Shown: one piece after another, positions 24,811 through 33,119 of the stretch
Layout: each line of letters opens with the position of its first letter
Numbering within the stretch: the stretch's first letter is position 1
NCBI GenBank assembly: GCA_946498975.1
Contig: CAMMQC010000015.1
Span: forward strand, 1-36,845
Length of the DNA: 36,845 nt
Direction of reading: 5' to 3'
Source: an uncultured Mycoplasmatota bacterium
GTDB taxonomy: Bacteria > Bacillota_I > Bacilli_A > RF39 > UBA660
Program-made: the position numbers and the translations under genes
The notes under the pieces: model-generated
Told to the model about the DNA's origin: nothing
Databases searched by the model: none
The model's input: only the letters and a program-made list of their open reading frames with translations

Positions 24811-25968
24811 TCACTTTCTTTCAATTATTTTTTCCCAATATGTACATATATTATCACTTAGATACCCTTTTACCTTACATCTTCCATTCTTACCCAACTT
24901 TTTACGAGTATCAACATCTTTTATTAAATCTAGTATCTTCTTTTCCATAGCTTTAAAATTTCGATGTTTTATTAAGTACCCATCATAACCTGAAGTAATT
25001 ACTTCTTTAGCACCTTCTGCAGAATCAAATGCAATACAAGGAAGCCCATTACTCATCGCTTCAAGTAACACTATACCAAAACTTTCAGTATAACTAGTCA
25101 TAACATAAATACTAGCTTTTTTCATTAGTTTTTCTATTTCATAACTATTTTTAAATCCATGAAGAGTAACATCTTTTTCTAATTTATTTATTCTAATAAA
25201 CTCCTCAAGCTTTTCCCTTTCTTCACCATCTCCCACTATATCTAAATGCCAATGACATTTCTTATTCTTTAAATCTAAATATATTTTTAATAAATCTAAA
25301 TATCCCTTTTCAGGAGCTAAACGTCCTACAGAAATTAAATGTTCTCCTGTTAAAGGACTTTTAGTTTTAGGAATATATTCAATAGCATTAGGAATATAGA
25401 TACATTTGCATTTATATTGTCGCATTCTTTTACTATAATATTTTTTTAACTCTTTAGATACTAAAACAAAGTAATCTAAGTTTTTAGCACTTCTAATAAC
25501 ATCTGTAGCATATTTCATATTACTATGATAATGATTATGTTCCCAGCCTATTTTTATAGTATTATCATTACCATATTCACTTAACAATTCATTTAAAAAA
25601 ATACGTGTAGAAATAATAACATCTGCTTTAGATTTTTTTATATAATCAACCATGCACTTTCTTTTTTTATATAGTATTTTCAAGCTTTTCAAAGATTCCT
25701 TGCCTAAACTTATTAATTTTAAATTATGCAATGCTTCTGTCCATTCTTTTCTATTAGGAATTAATAGAGAAGATAATAAATAAGTAACCTTTACATCTTC
25801 ATTTATTTCAAAAACTGGCTTTTCATATAATTTATAGATAGAAACTATTTCTATATCATATTTTTTAGTTTTAGCAAGAGAATTAGCTAATGATATAATA
25901 GCTTTTTCGACACCACCATATCCTAGATGTAAAGCAAGTATAGATATTTTCTTTTTCAGATTAATCAA
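24811..25968 (-). CDS. Glycosyltransferase family 4 protein
   Basis: This GT-B enzyme transfers a sugar in polysaccharide or glycolipid synthesis. It shows a nucleotide-fold start LHLGYGGVEKAIISL, and in the C-terminal half ISVGRLAPEKGYLDLLKI, VGDGEEREKLEEF, TLHGF and SYTESFGIVLLEAMSNGLPCIAFD, the E-x7-E motif. The start codon is uncertain: AGGAG lies directly against the only TTG, while CTG at 25959 has correct 9-base spacing; there is no ATG or GTG nearby. It is the first gene of the cluster and ends in TGA. Confidence 0.88.
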   Translation of the reverse strand: MINLKKKISILALHLGYGGVEKAIISLANSLAKTKKYDIEIVSIYKLYEKPVFEINEDVKVTYLLSSLLIPNRKEWTEALHNLKLISLGKESLKSLKILYKKRKCMVDYIKKSKADVIISTRIFLNELLSEYGNDNTIKIGWEHNHYHSNMKYATDVIRSAKNLDYFVLVSKELKKYYSKRMRQYKCKCIYIPNAIEYIPKTKSPLTGEHLISVGRLAPEKGYLDLLKIYLDLKNKKCHWHLDIVGDGEEREKLEEFIRINKLEKDVTLHGFKNSYEIEKLMKKASIYVMTSYTESFGIVLLEAMSNGLPCIAFDSAEGAKEVITSGYDGYLIKHRNFKAMEKKILDLIKDVDTRKKLGKNGRCKVKGYLSDNICTYWEKIIERK

Positions 25969-26034
25969 CTCCTATTAATATTATAAAGGTATTGTAAGTA
26001 AAAGAAAAGTATAAATTAAAAGGATATTTAACAC

Positions 26035-26140
26035 CCCTATTGGGTTTGTATCACATATAGCTTTTCTAAATCAAGTCACTATTATAGAACAATGTCTGAT
26101 TTGACCATAAGCTAAAGCAGACGGTATCATACTGACAAAT
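26035..26140 (-). ncRNA. Candidate structured RNA between miaA and the GT4 gene
   Basis: On the minus strand nested stems can form: TAGCTT/AAGCTA, then (C)AAATCA/TGATTT, then CATTGTT/AATAGTG around a CTAT loop. The last stem needs two G-U pairs, allowed in the minus transcript but giving C-A mismatches in a plus transcript, which favours minus-strand RNA. A CCC-AATA-GGG hairpin follows. I do not recognise a family. It occupies most of the ~200 bases without a gene here. It could be a leader of the GT4 operon. Confidence 0.3.
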
Positions 26141-26168
26141 TCCTAACATAATTAAACTAAACAGTTAT

Positions 26169-27056
26169 TTAAAATTTACTAACTTTTACCAAATTAATAT
26201 AATCAATTACTTCATTTATTGTCTTATTAAAGTCATTATAATTAGTATTAAACCAAGTAAGATCAAACTGATGATTAAAGAAAGTGTATTGTCTTTTAGC
26301 ATAATGTCTAGAGTTTTTCTTTATATCCTCCTTCACTTCTTCTAGAGTTTTTTCTTGATTAAAGTATGGAATAAACTCTTTATAACCAATTGCAGTATTC
26401 AAAGCTTTAGATGTTTTAAAATAGTCTTTTAAAGATTCTATTTCTTCTAGAAGTCCATTATTAAACATTATATCTACTCTTTTATTAATCTTGTCATACA
26501 AAGTATTTCTATCAGTAGTAAGTCCTATAAAGATAGTATCTTTATATAAAAGATTATTACTATTATTAGTAATAGACTCATTATTTTCAAGTTTATTCAA
26601 AAGTCTTACTAATCTTTTTCTATTATTTACATGTGGTAATTCTTTTACATTATAAGATTTTATTTTAGCAAGTATTTCTTCGTTAGTTAAATCATTATAT
26701 TCTTTATAAGTTGTTCCTTCTGTAAAGTTATAATCAAATAGCAAAGCTTTTAAATAAAGCCCTGTCCCTCCTACTAAGATAATATTTCTATTTTCTTTTA
26801 CGAGTTTATCTATTAGACTTCTGGCATCTTTTTGGTAATCATAAACAGAATAGTTTTTATTAAGAGAAACAAAACTTAATAAATGATGAGGAACTCCTTC
26901 CATTTCTTCATGTGTTACTTTAGCAGTACCTATATCTAGTTTTTCATACACTTGCATAGCATCAAAATTAATAATATCTGCATTATATTTTTTAGCTAAA
27001 GCTATACTTAAAGCAGTTTTACCAACAGCAGTTGGTCCTAATATTGCAATTATCAT
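26169..27056 (-). CDS. miaA: tRNA dimethylallyltransferase MiaA
   Basis: MiaA adds the dimethylallyl group to A37 of UNN-decoding tRNAs. The 295 residues show the P-loop GPTAVGKTALS, DAMQVYEKLDIGTAK (catalytic Asp), GTGLYLKALL and AIGYKEFIPY. The usual downstream partner in Bacillus, hfq, is absent here. It lies 17 bases after mutL and belongs to the uvrC-prepilin-mutL-miaA unit. Confidence 0.96.
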   Translation of the reverse strand: MIIAILGPTAVGKTALSIALAKKYNADIINFDAMQVYEKLDIGTAKVTHEEMEGVPHHLLSFVSLNKNYSVYDYQKDARSLIDKLVKENRNIILVGGTGLYLKALLFDYNFTEGTTYKEYNDLTNEEILAKIKSYNVKELPHVNNRKRLVRLLNKLENNESITNNSNNLLYKDTIFIGLTTDRNTLYDKINKRVDIMFNNGLLEEIESLKDYFKTSKALNTAIGYKEFIPYFNQEKTLEEVKEDIKKNSRHYAKRQYTFFNHQFDLTWFNTNYNDFNKTINEVIDYINLVKVSKF

Positions 27057-27073
27057 AATATCACTATCTTTCT

Positions 27074-28867
27074 TTAATTCATCGCTCTTTTAAATAGTCT
27101 TTCTAAATCATAATTACTATATGTAATAATTGTTGGTCTACCATGAGGACAAGTGAATGGATTATCACAACACCTTAAGTTATCTAAAAGTATTTTAGCA
27201 GTGTCTAAATCTAGATAATCATTCGCTTTTATACTCATTTTACAAGCCATAGTTGATGCTGTTTTATAGATGAATTTCTCTTTATCAAATTCACCTTTTT
27301 CAAGAGTGATAGCAATTATCTTTTCTATCGCTTCCCTCTCATATCCTTCAAAAAACCAAGTAGGATGACTTCTAACAATAAAAGTATTATCACCAAACTC
27401 TTCTAAAGAGATACCTATACTTTTTAAAATATCCATATGTTCTTTAATTCTAATAAATTCATCTTTAGGATATTCTAATCTAATAGGTACTAATAAATCT
27501 ATAATTTTATAATCATCTTTTAATAGGGCATTTAAAACCTTCTCATAGTTAATTCTCTCTGCTGCAGCATGTTGATCTATTATATACATACCACTAGAGT
27601 TCTCTGCTATTATATAAGTCTTATGAACAATACCTACAGGTATCATTTCTTTAATACGATAATTAGTCTCTTCTTCTTTTTCCTCTTCTACTACTTCTTC
27701 TGTCTTAGTACCAGTTATTTTATTATCATTATCAAAATCAAAAGATAACTCTTCTAAATTAGGAGATGTTTCTTTAACAGGTACTTCTTCATCATCTATC
27801 TCATAATTAATAGTATTAAGAGGGAGGGAATCTTCTACTTCATAAATAGTATTTAAATCTCTAACATTAGCATGAGGAACAAGTAATATCTCTTTTAATT
27901 TAGAACTGATTACTTTAGTAATTAACTCTTTTAAACTCTCCATCTTAGAGAACTTAATATCCATCTTTTGAGGGTGTATATTAATATCTATAAGGATAGG
28001 ATCTACATCAATATTTAAAACTATCATTGGAAACTTATCTTTAGGTATATAGGTATGATAACAGTCTATTAAACATCTATTTAAATCTAAATTCTTAATT
28101 ACTCTACCATTTACTAATGTCGTAATAACATTTCTTGAAGTTTTTGCTATTTCTGGATAACCAATATAACCAGATATTACATAATCGTCATTTTCACCAT
28201 TTATTTCTATCATCTTTTTAGTAACATCTATACCATAAACAGCATAGATTACTTTTAAAAGATTACCATCTCCACTTGTATTAAGAAGTTCTTTATCATT
28301 ATTAGTTAAAACAAATCTAATAGATGGATATGATAGAGCCATTTTATTAACATATTCTATTATTAAAGCTAGCTCTGTATAAAGATTCTTTAAATACTTT
28401 AATCTTACAGGGGTATTATAAAATAAATCTCTTACTTCAATAGTAGTACCTACGCTTAAATCACTATTTTCAACACTTTCTATAACACCACCATTTAAAG
28501 AGATACTTGTTCCTACTCCATCTTTACTAGTTTGTAAATAAATGTGAGAAACTGAAGCGATAGATGGTAGAGCTTCGCCTCTAAAACCTAAAGTGCCTAT
28601 ATTAAATAAATCATCTAAGTCTTTTAATTTACTAGTAGCATGACGTGAAAAAGCAAGAGTAGCATCTTCTTTATTCATACCGATACCATTATCACTTACT
28701 ACTATTTTCTTAGTACCAGAGTCTATTAGATTTATCTTAATCTCAGTAGCCTTAGCATCAATAGAGTTTTCTACTAATTCTTTAACAACATTTAAACATC
28801 TTTCTACTACTTCTCCTGCTGCAATTTTATTAGCAAGTATTTCATCCATTACTTTAATAGTTCCCAT
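27074..28867 (-). CDS. mutL: DNA mismatch repair protein MutL
   Basis: MutL couples mismatch recognition by MutS to strand removal. The 597 residues have the GHKL ATPase motifs ELVENSIDA, DNGIGM, ATSK and GFRGEAL, a linker of about 100 acidic residues, and a C-terminal endonuclease domain with DQHAAAERINYEK (the DQHAx2Ex4E nicking motif) and CPHGRPT. Endonuclease motifs fit organisms without MutH. Its ATG overlaps the stop of the prepilin-like gene (TAATG). Confidence 0.97.
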   Translation of the reverse strand: MGTIKVMDEILANKIAAGEVVERCLNVVKELVENSIDAKATEIKINLIDSGTKKIVVSDNGIGMNKEDATLAFSRHATSKLKDLDDLFNIGTLGFRGEALPSIASVSHIYLQTSKDGVGTSISLNGGVIESVENSDLSVGTTIEVRDLFYNTPVRLKYLKNLYTELALIIEYVNKMALSYPSIRFVLTNNDKELLNTSGDGNLLKVIYAVYGIDVTKKMIEINGENDDYVISGYIGYPEIAKTSRNVITTLVNGRVIKNLDLNRCLIDCYHTYIPKDKFPMIVLNIDVDPILIDINIHPQKMDIKFSKMESLKELITKVISSKLKEILLVPHANVRDLNTIYEVEDSLPLNTINYEIDDEEVPVKETSPNLEELSFDFDNDNKITGTKTEEVVEEEKEEETNYRIKEMIPVGIVHKTYIIAENSSGMYIIDQHAAAERINYEKVLNALLKDDYKIIDLLVPIRLEYPKDEFIRIKEHMDILKSIGISLEEFGDNTFIVRSHPTWFFEGYEREAIEKIIAITLEKGEFDKEKFIYKTASTMACKMSIKANDYLDLDTAKILLDNLRCCDNPFTCPHGRPTIITYSNYDLERLFKRAMN

Positions 28868-29328
28868 TATTCTACCTCACAACTTGCATCTTTTGTTAAT
28901 CTTTCAATCCCTGAAATTGAATTAGAACAAGCAGGGCTTTCGTATCCTGAACATTTTAAACAAGCAGAATAATCTATATCCATATTATAACCTGTATTAT
29001 TATTTCTTTTAACAATAGCATAACTTTCTAAATTACATGTTTTACTTGATTCTCTTGGGTCTTGTAAATTATCTATATATCCTTCACAAACTAATTTTTC
29101 AACATCAACTACTAGTGATTCTCCCTCATTTGGAATAGAACCAGTATGATCTATTAAATAGTTAGTAACACCACTAGTAATATTTTTCTCAAAGTCTTCA
29201 TAAGTAGTGCTTCTAGCTTGATTTAAATATTTTGATACTGATATATAAGCAAGAGTTATTAATATGCCTAATATAACGAGTACAACAAGTAATTCTACTA
29301 CTGTAAATCCTCTTTTATTTGTTTTCAT
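28867..29328 (-). CDS. Type IV prepilin-like protein inside the repair operon
   Basis: A short leader MKTNKRG is followed by FTVVELLVVLVILGILI, with Glu at +5 and a hydrophobic spine: a pseudopilin precursor of 153 residues. The C-terminal domain carries six cysteines, likely disulfide-bonded. The frame extends upstream, but AGGAGG lies 6 bases before the ATG at 29328. The start is inside the uvrC 3' end (14-base overlap) and the stop overlaps the mutL start, so it is translated as part of a repair operon. That placement is odd for a surface appendage protein. Confidence 0.82.
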   Translation of the reverse strand: MKTNKRGFTVVELLVVLVILGILITLAYISVSKYLNQARSTTYEDFEKNITSGVTNYLIDHTGSIPNEGESLVVDVEKLVCEGYIDNLQDPRESSKTCNLESYAIVKRNNNTGYNMDIDYSACLKCSGYESPACSNSISGIERLTKDASCEVE

Positions 29329-31093
29329 TTTCATCCTCCTCATGCAAGACATTATAGAGATTATTTGCAACAGTATCTCCTACTATTTCACTTAACTCTT
29401 CTATACTTGCTTCTTTCATTTTTTTCATTGAACCAAATTTCTTTAATAATTCTTTTCGCCTAACTTCTCCTATTCCAGGAACTAAATCTAAGTAACTAGA
29501 AAGTAGTCCTTTACTTTTAATATTACGATGATAAGTAATAGCGAAACGATGAACTTCTTCTTGAATTTTAGATAGATAAAGGAATAAGTTACTATCACTT
29601 TTAATATCTAATACTTTATAATTACTATCTATAACAGTATTAGTTCTATGATGTGAATCTTTCTTAAGTCCTATTATAGGAATAGATAAATTTAAACTAG
29701 AAAGTATCTCTTTACAAACATTTACTTGTGTTTCTCCTCCATCCATAACTATTAAATCAGGTAATACTTCATTATCCATGATAGCACGATAATACCTTCG
29801 ATATAAGACTTCTCTCATCGCTCCTAAATCATCTTTAACATCAGTACTTATCTTATATTTACGATAATCATTCTTTAAGGGTTCAAAGTCACGAAATACT
29901 ACCATTGCTCCTACATAATAAGTTCCAAATAAGTGAGAGTTATCAAAGCTTTCCATTCTTGAAACAGAATCTACCCCAAGAAGAGTCTTTAACTCATTTA
30001 AAGCTTCTATTTTTTTATTATCATCTTTCTTTAAAGTCTCTAACTCTTCATTTAAAACTACTTTAGAATTCTCTTCTGCTAAATCAACTAATTTCTTTAA
30101 CTCTCCTCTTTTAGGAACATGTACTTTAACTTTTAAATATTCACTAAGTAATTCAGCATTTAAGGTATCTGGTATTAATATATTGTGAGCAAGAATATTT
30201 TTTTCATAGAATTTTATGATATATTCTTCCATGTCATCAACGACATTATCTAGAGTCTGCAATGTTTCATGATGTCTACCAAAAAGTATTCCTTCTCTTA
30301 TAAAGAAGACTGTTATAGATAAGTAATTATCTACTACGGTATAGTTAAAGATATCAAAGTTATAATTTTTCTTTAAGTCTATCTTTTGTTTAGTTAAAGT
30401 TATATCTATATCAGTTAACATCTCTCTTAACTCTAAAGCTTTTTCATAATTTAAAGCATTACTAGCTTTTTCCATTTCTTTTGTAATTTTTTCTTTAATA
30501 AAACTACTATTTCCTTTAAGAAAGCTTGTTATCTCATCAGTCATAGATTTAATAGTAGCATCATCTATATCTTTAATACAGTAGCCTAAACACTCATTTA
30601 TATGATAATATAAACACTCTTTCTTAGGTAATTTCTCACACTTTCTTAATGGATATAAACGATTAATCATATTAACTGTTTTACGTGCTGCGGTTACATT
30701 AGGGTAAGGTCCAAATAATTTATGATCTTTTTTCTTTTTCTTAACATTTCTAACTACTCTAAGTCTAGGATACAATTCACTCGTAAGTTCAATATATGGA
30801 TAACTTTTATCATCTTTAAGTAAAATATTATATTTAGGGTCATATTTTTTAATTAGGTTTATCTCTAAGATTAAACTCTCTAACTCACTATCAGTAACGA
30901 TATATTCAAAGTCATCTATATCTTGTACAAGCATTGCTGTCTTACCAGTTACATTACCTCTAAAATAACTACTAACACGTTTCTTTAAGTTCTTAGCTTT
31001 TCCAACATAGATAATATAACCATTTTTATCTTTCATCTGATAACTTCCAGGTAGTTCTGGAACAAGTTTTAATTTTTCCTTAAAGTCTTTCAT
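29315..31093 (-). CDS. uvrC: Excinuclease ABC subunit UvrC
   Basis: UvrC makes both incisions in nucleotide excision repair. The ~592 residues have the GIY-YIG domain (GSYQMKDKNGYIIYVGKAKNLKKRV), a UVR motif (NALNYEKALELREML), the RNase H-like endonuclease domain (SVSRMESFDNSH, LPDLIVMDGGETQ) and C-terminal helix-hairpin-helix motifs (LVPGIGEVRRKELLKKFGS). The frame reaches a GTG four codons earlier, but the ATG at 31093 is the likely start. A -35/-10 pair and a perfect inverted repeat lie just upstream. Confidence 0.95.
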   Translation of the reverse strand: MKDFKEKLKLVPELPGSYQMKDKNGYIIYVGKAKNLKKRVSSYFRGNVTGKTAMLVQDIDDFEYIVTDSELESLILEINLIKKYDPKYNILLKDDKSYPYIELTSELYPRLRVVRNVKKKKKDHKLFGPYPNVTAARKTVNMINRLYPLRKCEKLPKKECLYYHINECLGYCIKDIDDATIKSMTDEITSFLKGNSSFIKEKITKEMEKASNALNYEKALELREMLTDIDITLTKQKIDLKKNYNFDIFNYTVVDNYLSITVFFIREGILFGRHHETLQTLDNVVDDMEEYIIKFYEKNILAHNILIPDTLNAELLSEYLKVKVHVPKRGELKKLVDLAEENSKVVLNEELETLKKDDNKKIEALNELKTLLGVDSVSRMESFDNSHLFGTYYVGAMVVFRDFEPLKNDYRKYKISTDVKDDLGAMREVLYRRYYRAIMDNEVLPDLIVMDGGETQVNVCKEILSSLNLSIPIIGLKKDSHHRTNTVIDSNYKVLDIKSDSNLFLYLSKIQEEVHRFAITYHRNIKSKGLLSSYLDLVPGIGEVRRKELLKKFGSMKKMKEASIEELSEIVGDTVANNLYNVLHEEDENENK

Positions 31094-31113
31094 AATTACC
31101 AACACCCAACTAA

Positions 31114-31142
31114 AAAATAAGTTATTTTACATAACTTATTTT
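31114..31142. repeat. Perfect inverted repeat before uvrC
   Basis: AAAATAAGTTAT and its complement flank a five-base loop, with T-runs at both edges. It overlaps the -10 and likely start site of the uvrC promoter. It may be an operator, or a terminator of the gene at 31168-31494. Confidence 0.75.
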
Positions 31143-31166
31143 AGACTACATTCATTATTTTTACAA
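31138..31166 (-). promoter_or_regulatory. uvrC promoter
   Basis: TTGTAA, 17 bases, TAAAAT on the minus strand. Confidence 0.6.
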
Positions 31167-31167
31167 G

Positions 31168-31494
31168 TTAAATCCTATAATTATGAAATATTAAAGCTCC
31201 ATTTAAAGGATTTGCAAAGTAATCTTTTTTAAACCAATTTAATAGACAAATTATATTATCCTCTATTGGGTGAAAATCCATAAATACTTTAAAAGGCTTT
31301 ATACCAAGTCTATATTCATTGTAATGTTTACAATGATGCTTTAAAAGAAATGAAAAATTATGTTCTTCTTCTCTAGTACAATCCATTACTCTAGTTTCTT
31401 TAGGCTCTTCCATATTAACAACATTTTCCTTATTCTTATCTAAATAGATTTTCCACTTTTCTTTAGGATAATTATAATCTAGGACATCTAGCAA
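31168..31494 (-). CDS. Hypothetical protein, probably a broken gene
   Basis: The frame gives 108 residues with a TTG start (MLDVLDYNYPKEKWKIY) and no ribosome binding site of note. It is open further upstream as NRFNTNSFYLLDVLD and then meets a stop near 31545, so the first part of the gene appears lost or shifted into the ORF at 31488-31655. Residues such as KHHCKHYNEYRLGIKPF and the Cys/His content suggest a soluble domain; no family is recognised. It lies at the edge of the decayed island. Confidence 0.45.
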   Translation of the reverse strand: MLDVLDYNYPKEKWKIYLDKNKENVVNMEEPKETRVMDCTREEEHNFSFLLKHHCKHYNEYRLGIKPFKVFMDFHPIEDNIICLLNWFKKDYFANPLNGALIFHNYRI

Positions 31495-31655
31495 ATAGAA
31501 AGAATTAGTGTTAAATCTATTTTTGATGATATTTCTAAATATAGATCTTGAATATTTTTAATATCTCCATCACTAAAATAACCATCTTCAAAAAGACCTA
31601 AAGGTCTAGTAACTCTTAAAGAAAGAGCGACACTACAATATAATGCTCCACCCAT
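31488..31655 (-). CDS. Short ORF, possible N-terminal piece of a frameshifted gene
   Basis: This 55-residue ORF begins MGGALYCSVAL and reads ...LFEDGYFSDGDIKNIQDLYLEI before stopping at a TAG where the downstream 108-residue frame opens one base out of register. The two are likely halves of one damaged coding sequence, given the overlap by a few bases. Function unknown. AGG about 8 bases before the ATG is a weak ribosome binding site. Confidence 0.35.
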   Translation of the reverse strand: MGGALYCSVALSLRVTRPLGLFEDGYFSDGDIKNIQDLYLEISSKIDLTLILSIC

Positions 31656-31662
31656 AATTAAC

Positions 31663-31920
31663 CTACACTAATCTTGCTATTTGATTTTCTGAAAGGCCTG
31701 TATATTCGCATACTTTAGGAATAGGCAATCCATCTTTAAGAAGATTCTTTGCAATAGATTTCTCTCTTTCTTTAGCACCCTTTTTAATGCCCCTTTTCTC
31801 TCCTAGCATTTCTCCTTCTTCTTTAAGACTATTCATCATTTTTTCCATCTCTTCCGCTTCATCATAAAACCCTACTGTATTAATATCAAGACTTAATCTC
31901 TTTGAAGCACAACCTTCCAT
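31663..31920 (-). pseudogene. Truncated Rpn-family (PD-(D/E)XK) protein, C-terminal part
   Basis: The 85 residues align with the C-terminus of the full gene next door: a FYDEAEEMEKMMNSLKEEGE helix, then EKSIAKNLLKDGLPIPKVCEYTGLSENQIARL against EKNSIAKNLLSMGMPIKDIMKATGLNKNQITML. The nuclease domain is missing. AAGGAGAT lies 9 bases before its ATG, so it might still be made as a small DNA-binding HTH-like protein, but it is more simply a decayed duplicate. Confidence 0.6.
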
Positions 31921-31936
31921 TAACTCAACATCTCCT

Positions 31937-32857
31937 TTACATCAACATTGTTATTTGATTCTTATTTAACCCTGTCGCTTTCATAATATCTTTTATTGGC
32001 ATACCCATACTAAGAAGATTTTTAGCAATAGAATTTTTTTCATTACTAACACCTTGTTTAATTCCTTGTTTAATTCCTTGTTTAAGACCTTGTTTAAGAC
32101 CTTGTTCTTTAGCAGTAATTTTTATACTATTTTCTATTCTTCTTCTTTCCTCTTCTTCATCATATAGTCCAATAGTATATGCATCATTAGTTAATCTTTT
32201 TAATTCTTTAGCAACTTCCATAAGTTCTTCGTCTCCTTCCGCTAATTTGTCAATCTCATCAACTTTTGTTAAAGTTAATATTACTAGTTCTTTTTCTAAT
32301 TTACTTAAATTTAATCCTCTATCATACTTTTCTCTTATTAATTTTAAATTAACATATATTTTACCCCATTTATCACTTTCTATTATTCCATATTTATCTC
32401 TTGATTTAAATTCTAATAGATTCTCCTTATTTAAGAAACAATAAAAGTTATTAATATTTATCTGTATTACTTTAGGCATACTAGCATAACTTTTCGCTTT
32501 TCTTATTAAATCATTTTTTATTTTACCTAAATAAGCATCATTTCTCTCAATTAAGCCATTCCATTTTCTATTATTAAACTCAAAGTTAAAAACATAGCCT
32601 TTTGTTTTAAATAAAACATCTGATACTTTACCTTTTTCTAAAACATTATCTATTACATACTCAGTATTCATTTCTTTATAAGTATTTAATATTAACTCTT
32701 TAGATACACTTGTTAATTTAGATGTAGTATCTGCTCTATATTTAGGACAGTTTCTCATAATAGCTTTATATATACAGTCATAAGTAGCAGGAACAACTTC
32801 TCCTTTTCTTCTTAACTCATTTACTATTTCTTCAAATCTTTTCTTTGTAATAGACAA
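31937..32857 (-). CDS. Rpn family recombination-promoting nuclease / PD-(D/E)XK transposase-like
   Basis: The 306-residue protein matches the Rpn/YhgA-like family: SDVLFKTKGYVFNFEFN holds the D and E of the PD-(D/E)XK fold, followed by NRKWNGLIERNDAYLGKI, a helical middle, and a C-terminal coiled region of KQG[LI] repeats (about 12-bp DNA units, five copies at 32050-32106) before a helix-turn-helix-like tail. Members cut DNA and promote recombination or transpose other sequences. Translation should start at the TTG at 32857, 7 bases after AGAAAGGAGG. A TTGACA promoter lies upstream at 33081-33109. It seems intact. Confidence 0.8.
   Translation of the reverse strand: MSITKKRFEEIVNELRRKGEVVPATYDCIYKAIMRNCPKYRADTTSKLTSVSKELILNTYKEMNTEYVIDNVLEKGKVSDVLFKTKGYVFNFEFNNRKWNGLIERNDAYLGKIKNDLIRKAKSYASMPKVIQININNFYCFLNKENLLEFKSRDKYGIIESDKWGKIYVNLKLIREKYDRGLNLSKLEKELVILTLTKVDEIDKLAEGDEELMEVAKELKRLTNDAYTIGLYDEEEERRRIENSIKITAKEQGLKQGLKQGIKQGIKQGVSNEKNSIAKNLLSMGMPIKDIMKATGLNKNQITMLM
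32050..32106. repeat. 12-bp tandem repeats inside the Rpn gene
   Basis: Five units of the type CTTGTTTAATTC / CTTGTTTAAGAC encode KQGI or KQGL. Such codon-length repeats can expand or contract without shifting the frame. Confidence 0.85.
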
Positions 32858-33080
32858 GGAAATTCCTCCTTTCTGCAATACTTATAGCATAGCTTTAAAA
32901 TGATTGCAAAAAGGTAATTTTTAAAATTCAAAGAAAATAGGCTCTCAATTTAATATTTTCTCTAGGAAAATTTTAAATATTCATTTCAAAAAAACTCTCA
33001 ATTTTAAAAATCTATACTTTTTTAAAAAAATTAAATTTACCTCCTTTCCCCATCTTTTATGTATCGCCTCTTATATCTAT

Positions 33081-33109
33081 AATGTATCATGATAGATAGA
33101 TTGTGTCAA
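33081..33109 (-). promoter_or_regulatory. Promoter toward the Rpn gene
   Basis: TTGACA, 17 bases, TACATT on the minus strand. About 30 bases downstream lies AAAGGAGG (33040-33047) without an ATG/GTG/TTG behind it, then some 170 AT-rich bases to the Rpn start. The long leader (32858-33080) holds no other gene I can see. Confidence 0.5.
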
Positions 33110-33119
33110 TATATTTTTG

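Noticed and set aside
26035-26140. tRNA, 6S or SRP RNA in the miaA-GT4 gap
   Set aside because: No cloverleaf with a TTC-A arm and no sequence I recognise as 6S or SRP; left as an unknown structured RNA.
32247-32444. Plus-strand open frame of 65 codons
   Set aside because: Antisense to the intact Rpn gene; no start signal.
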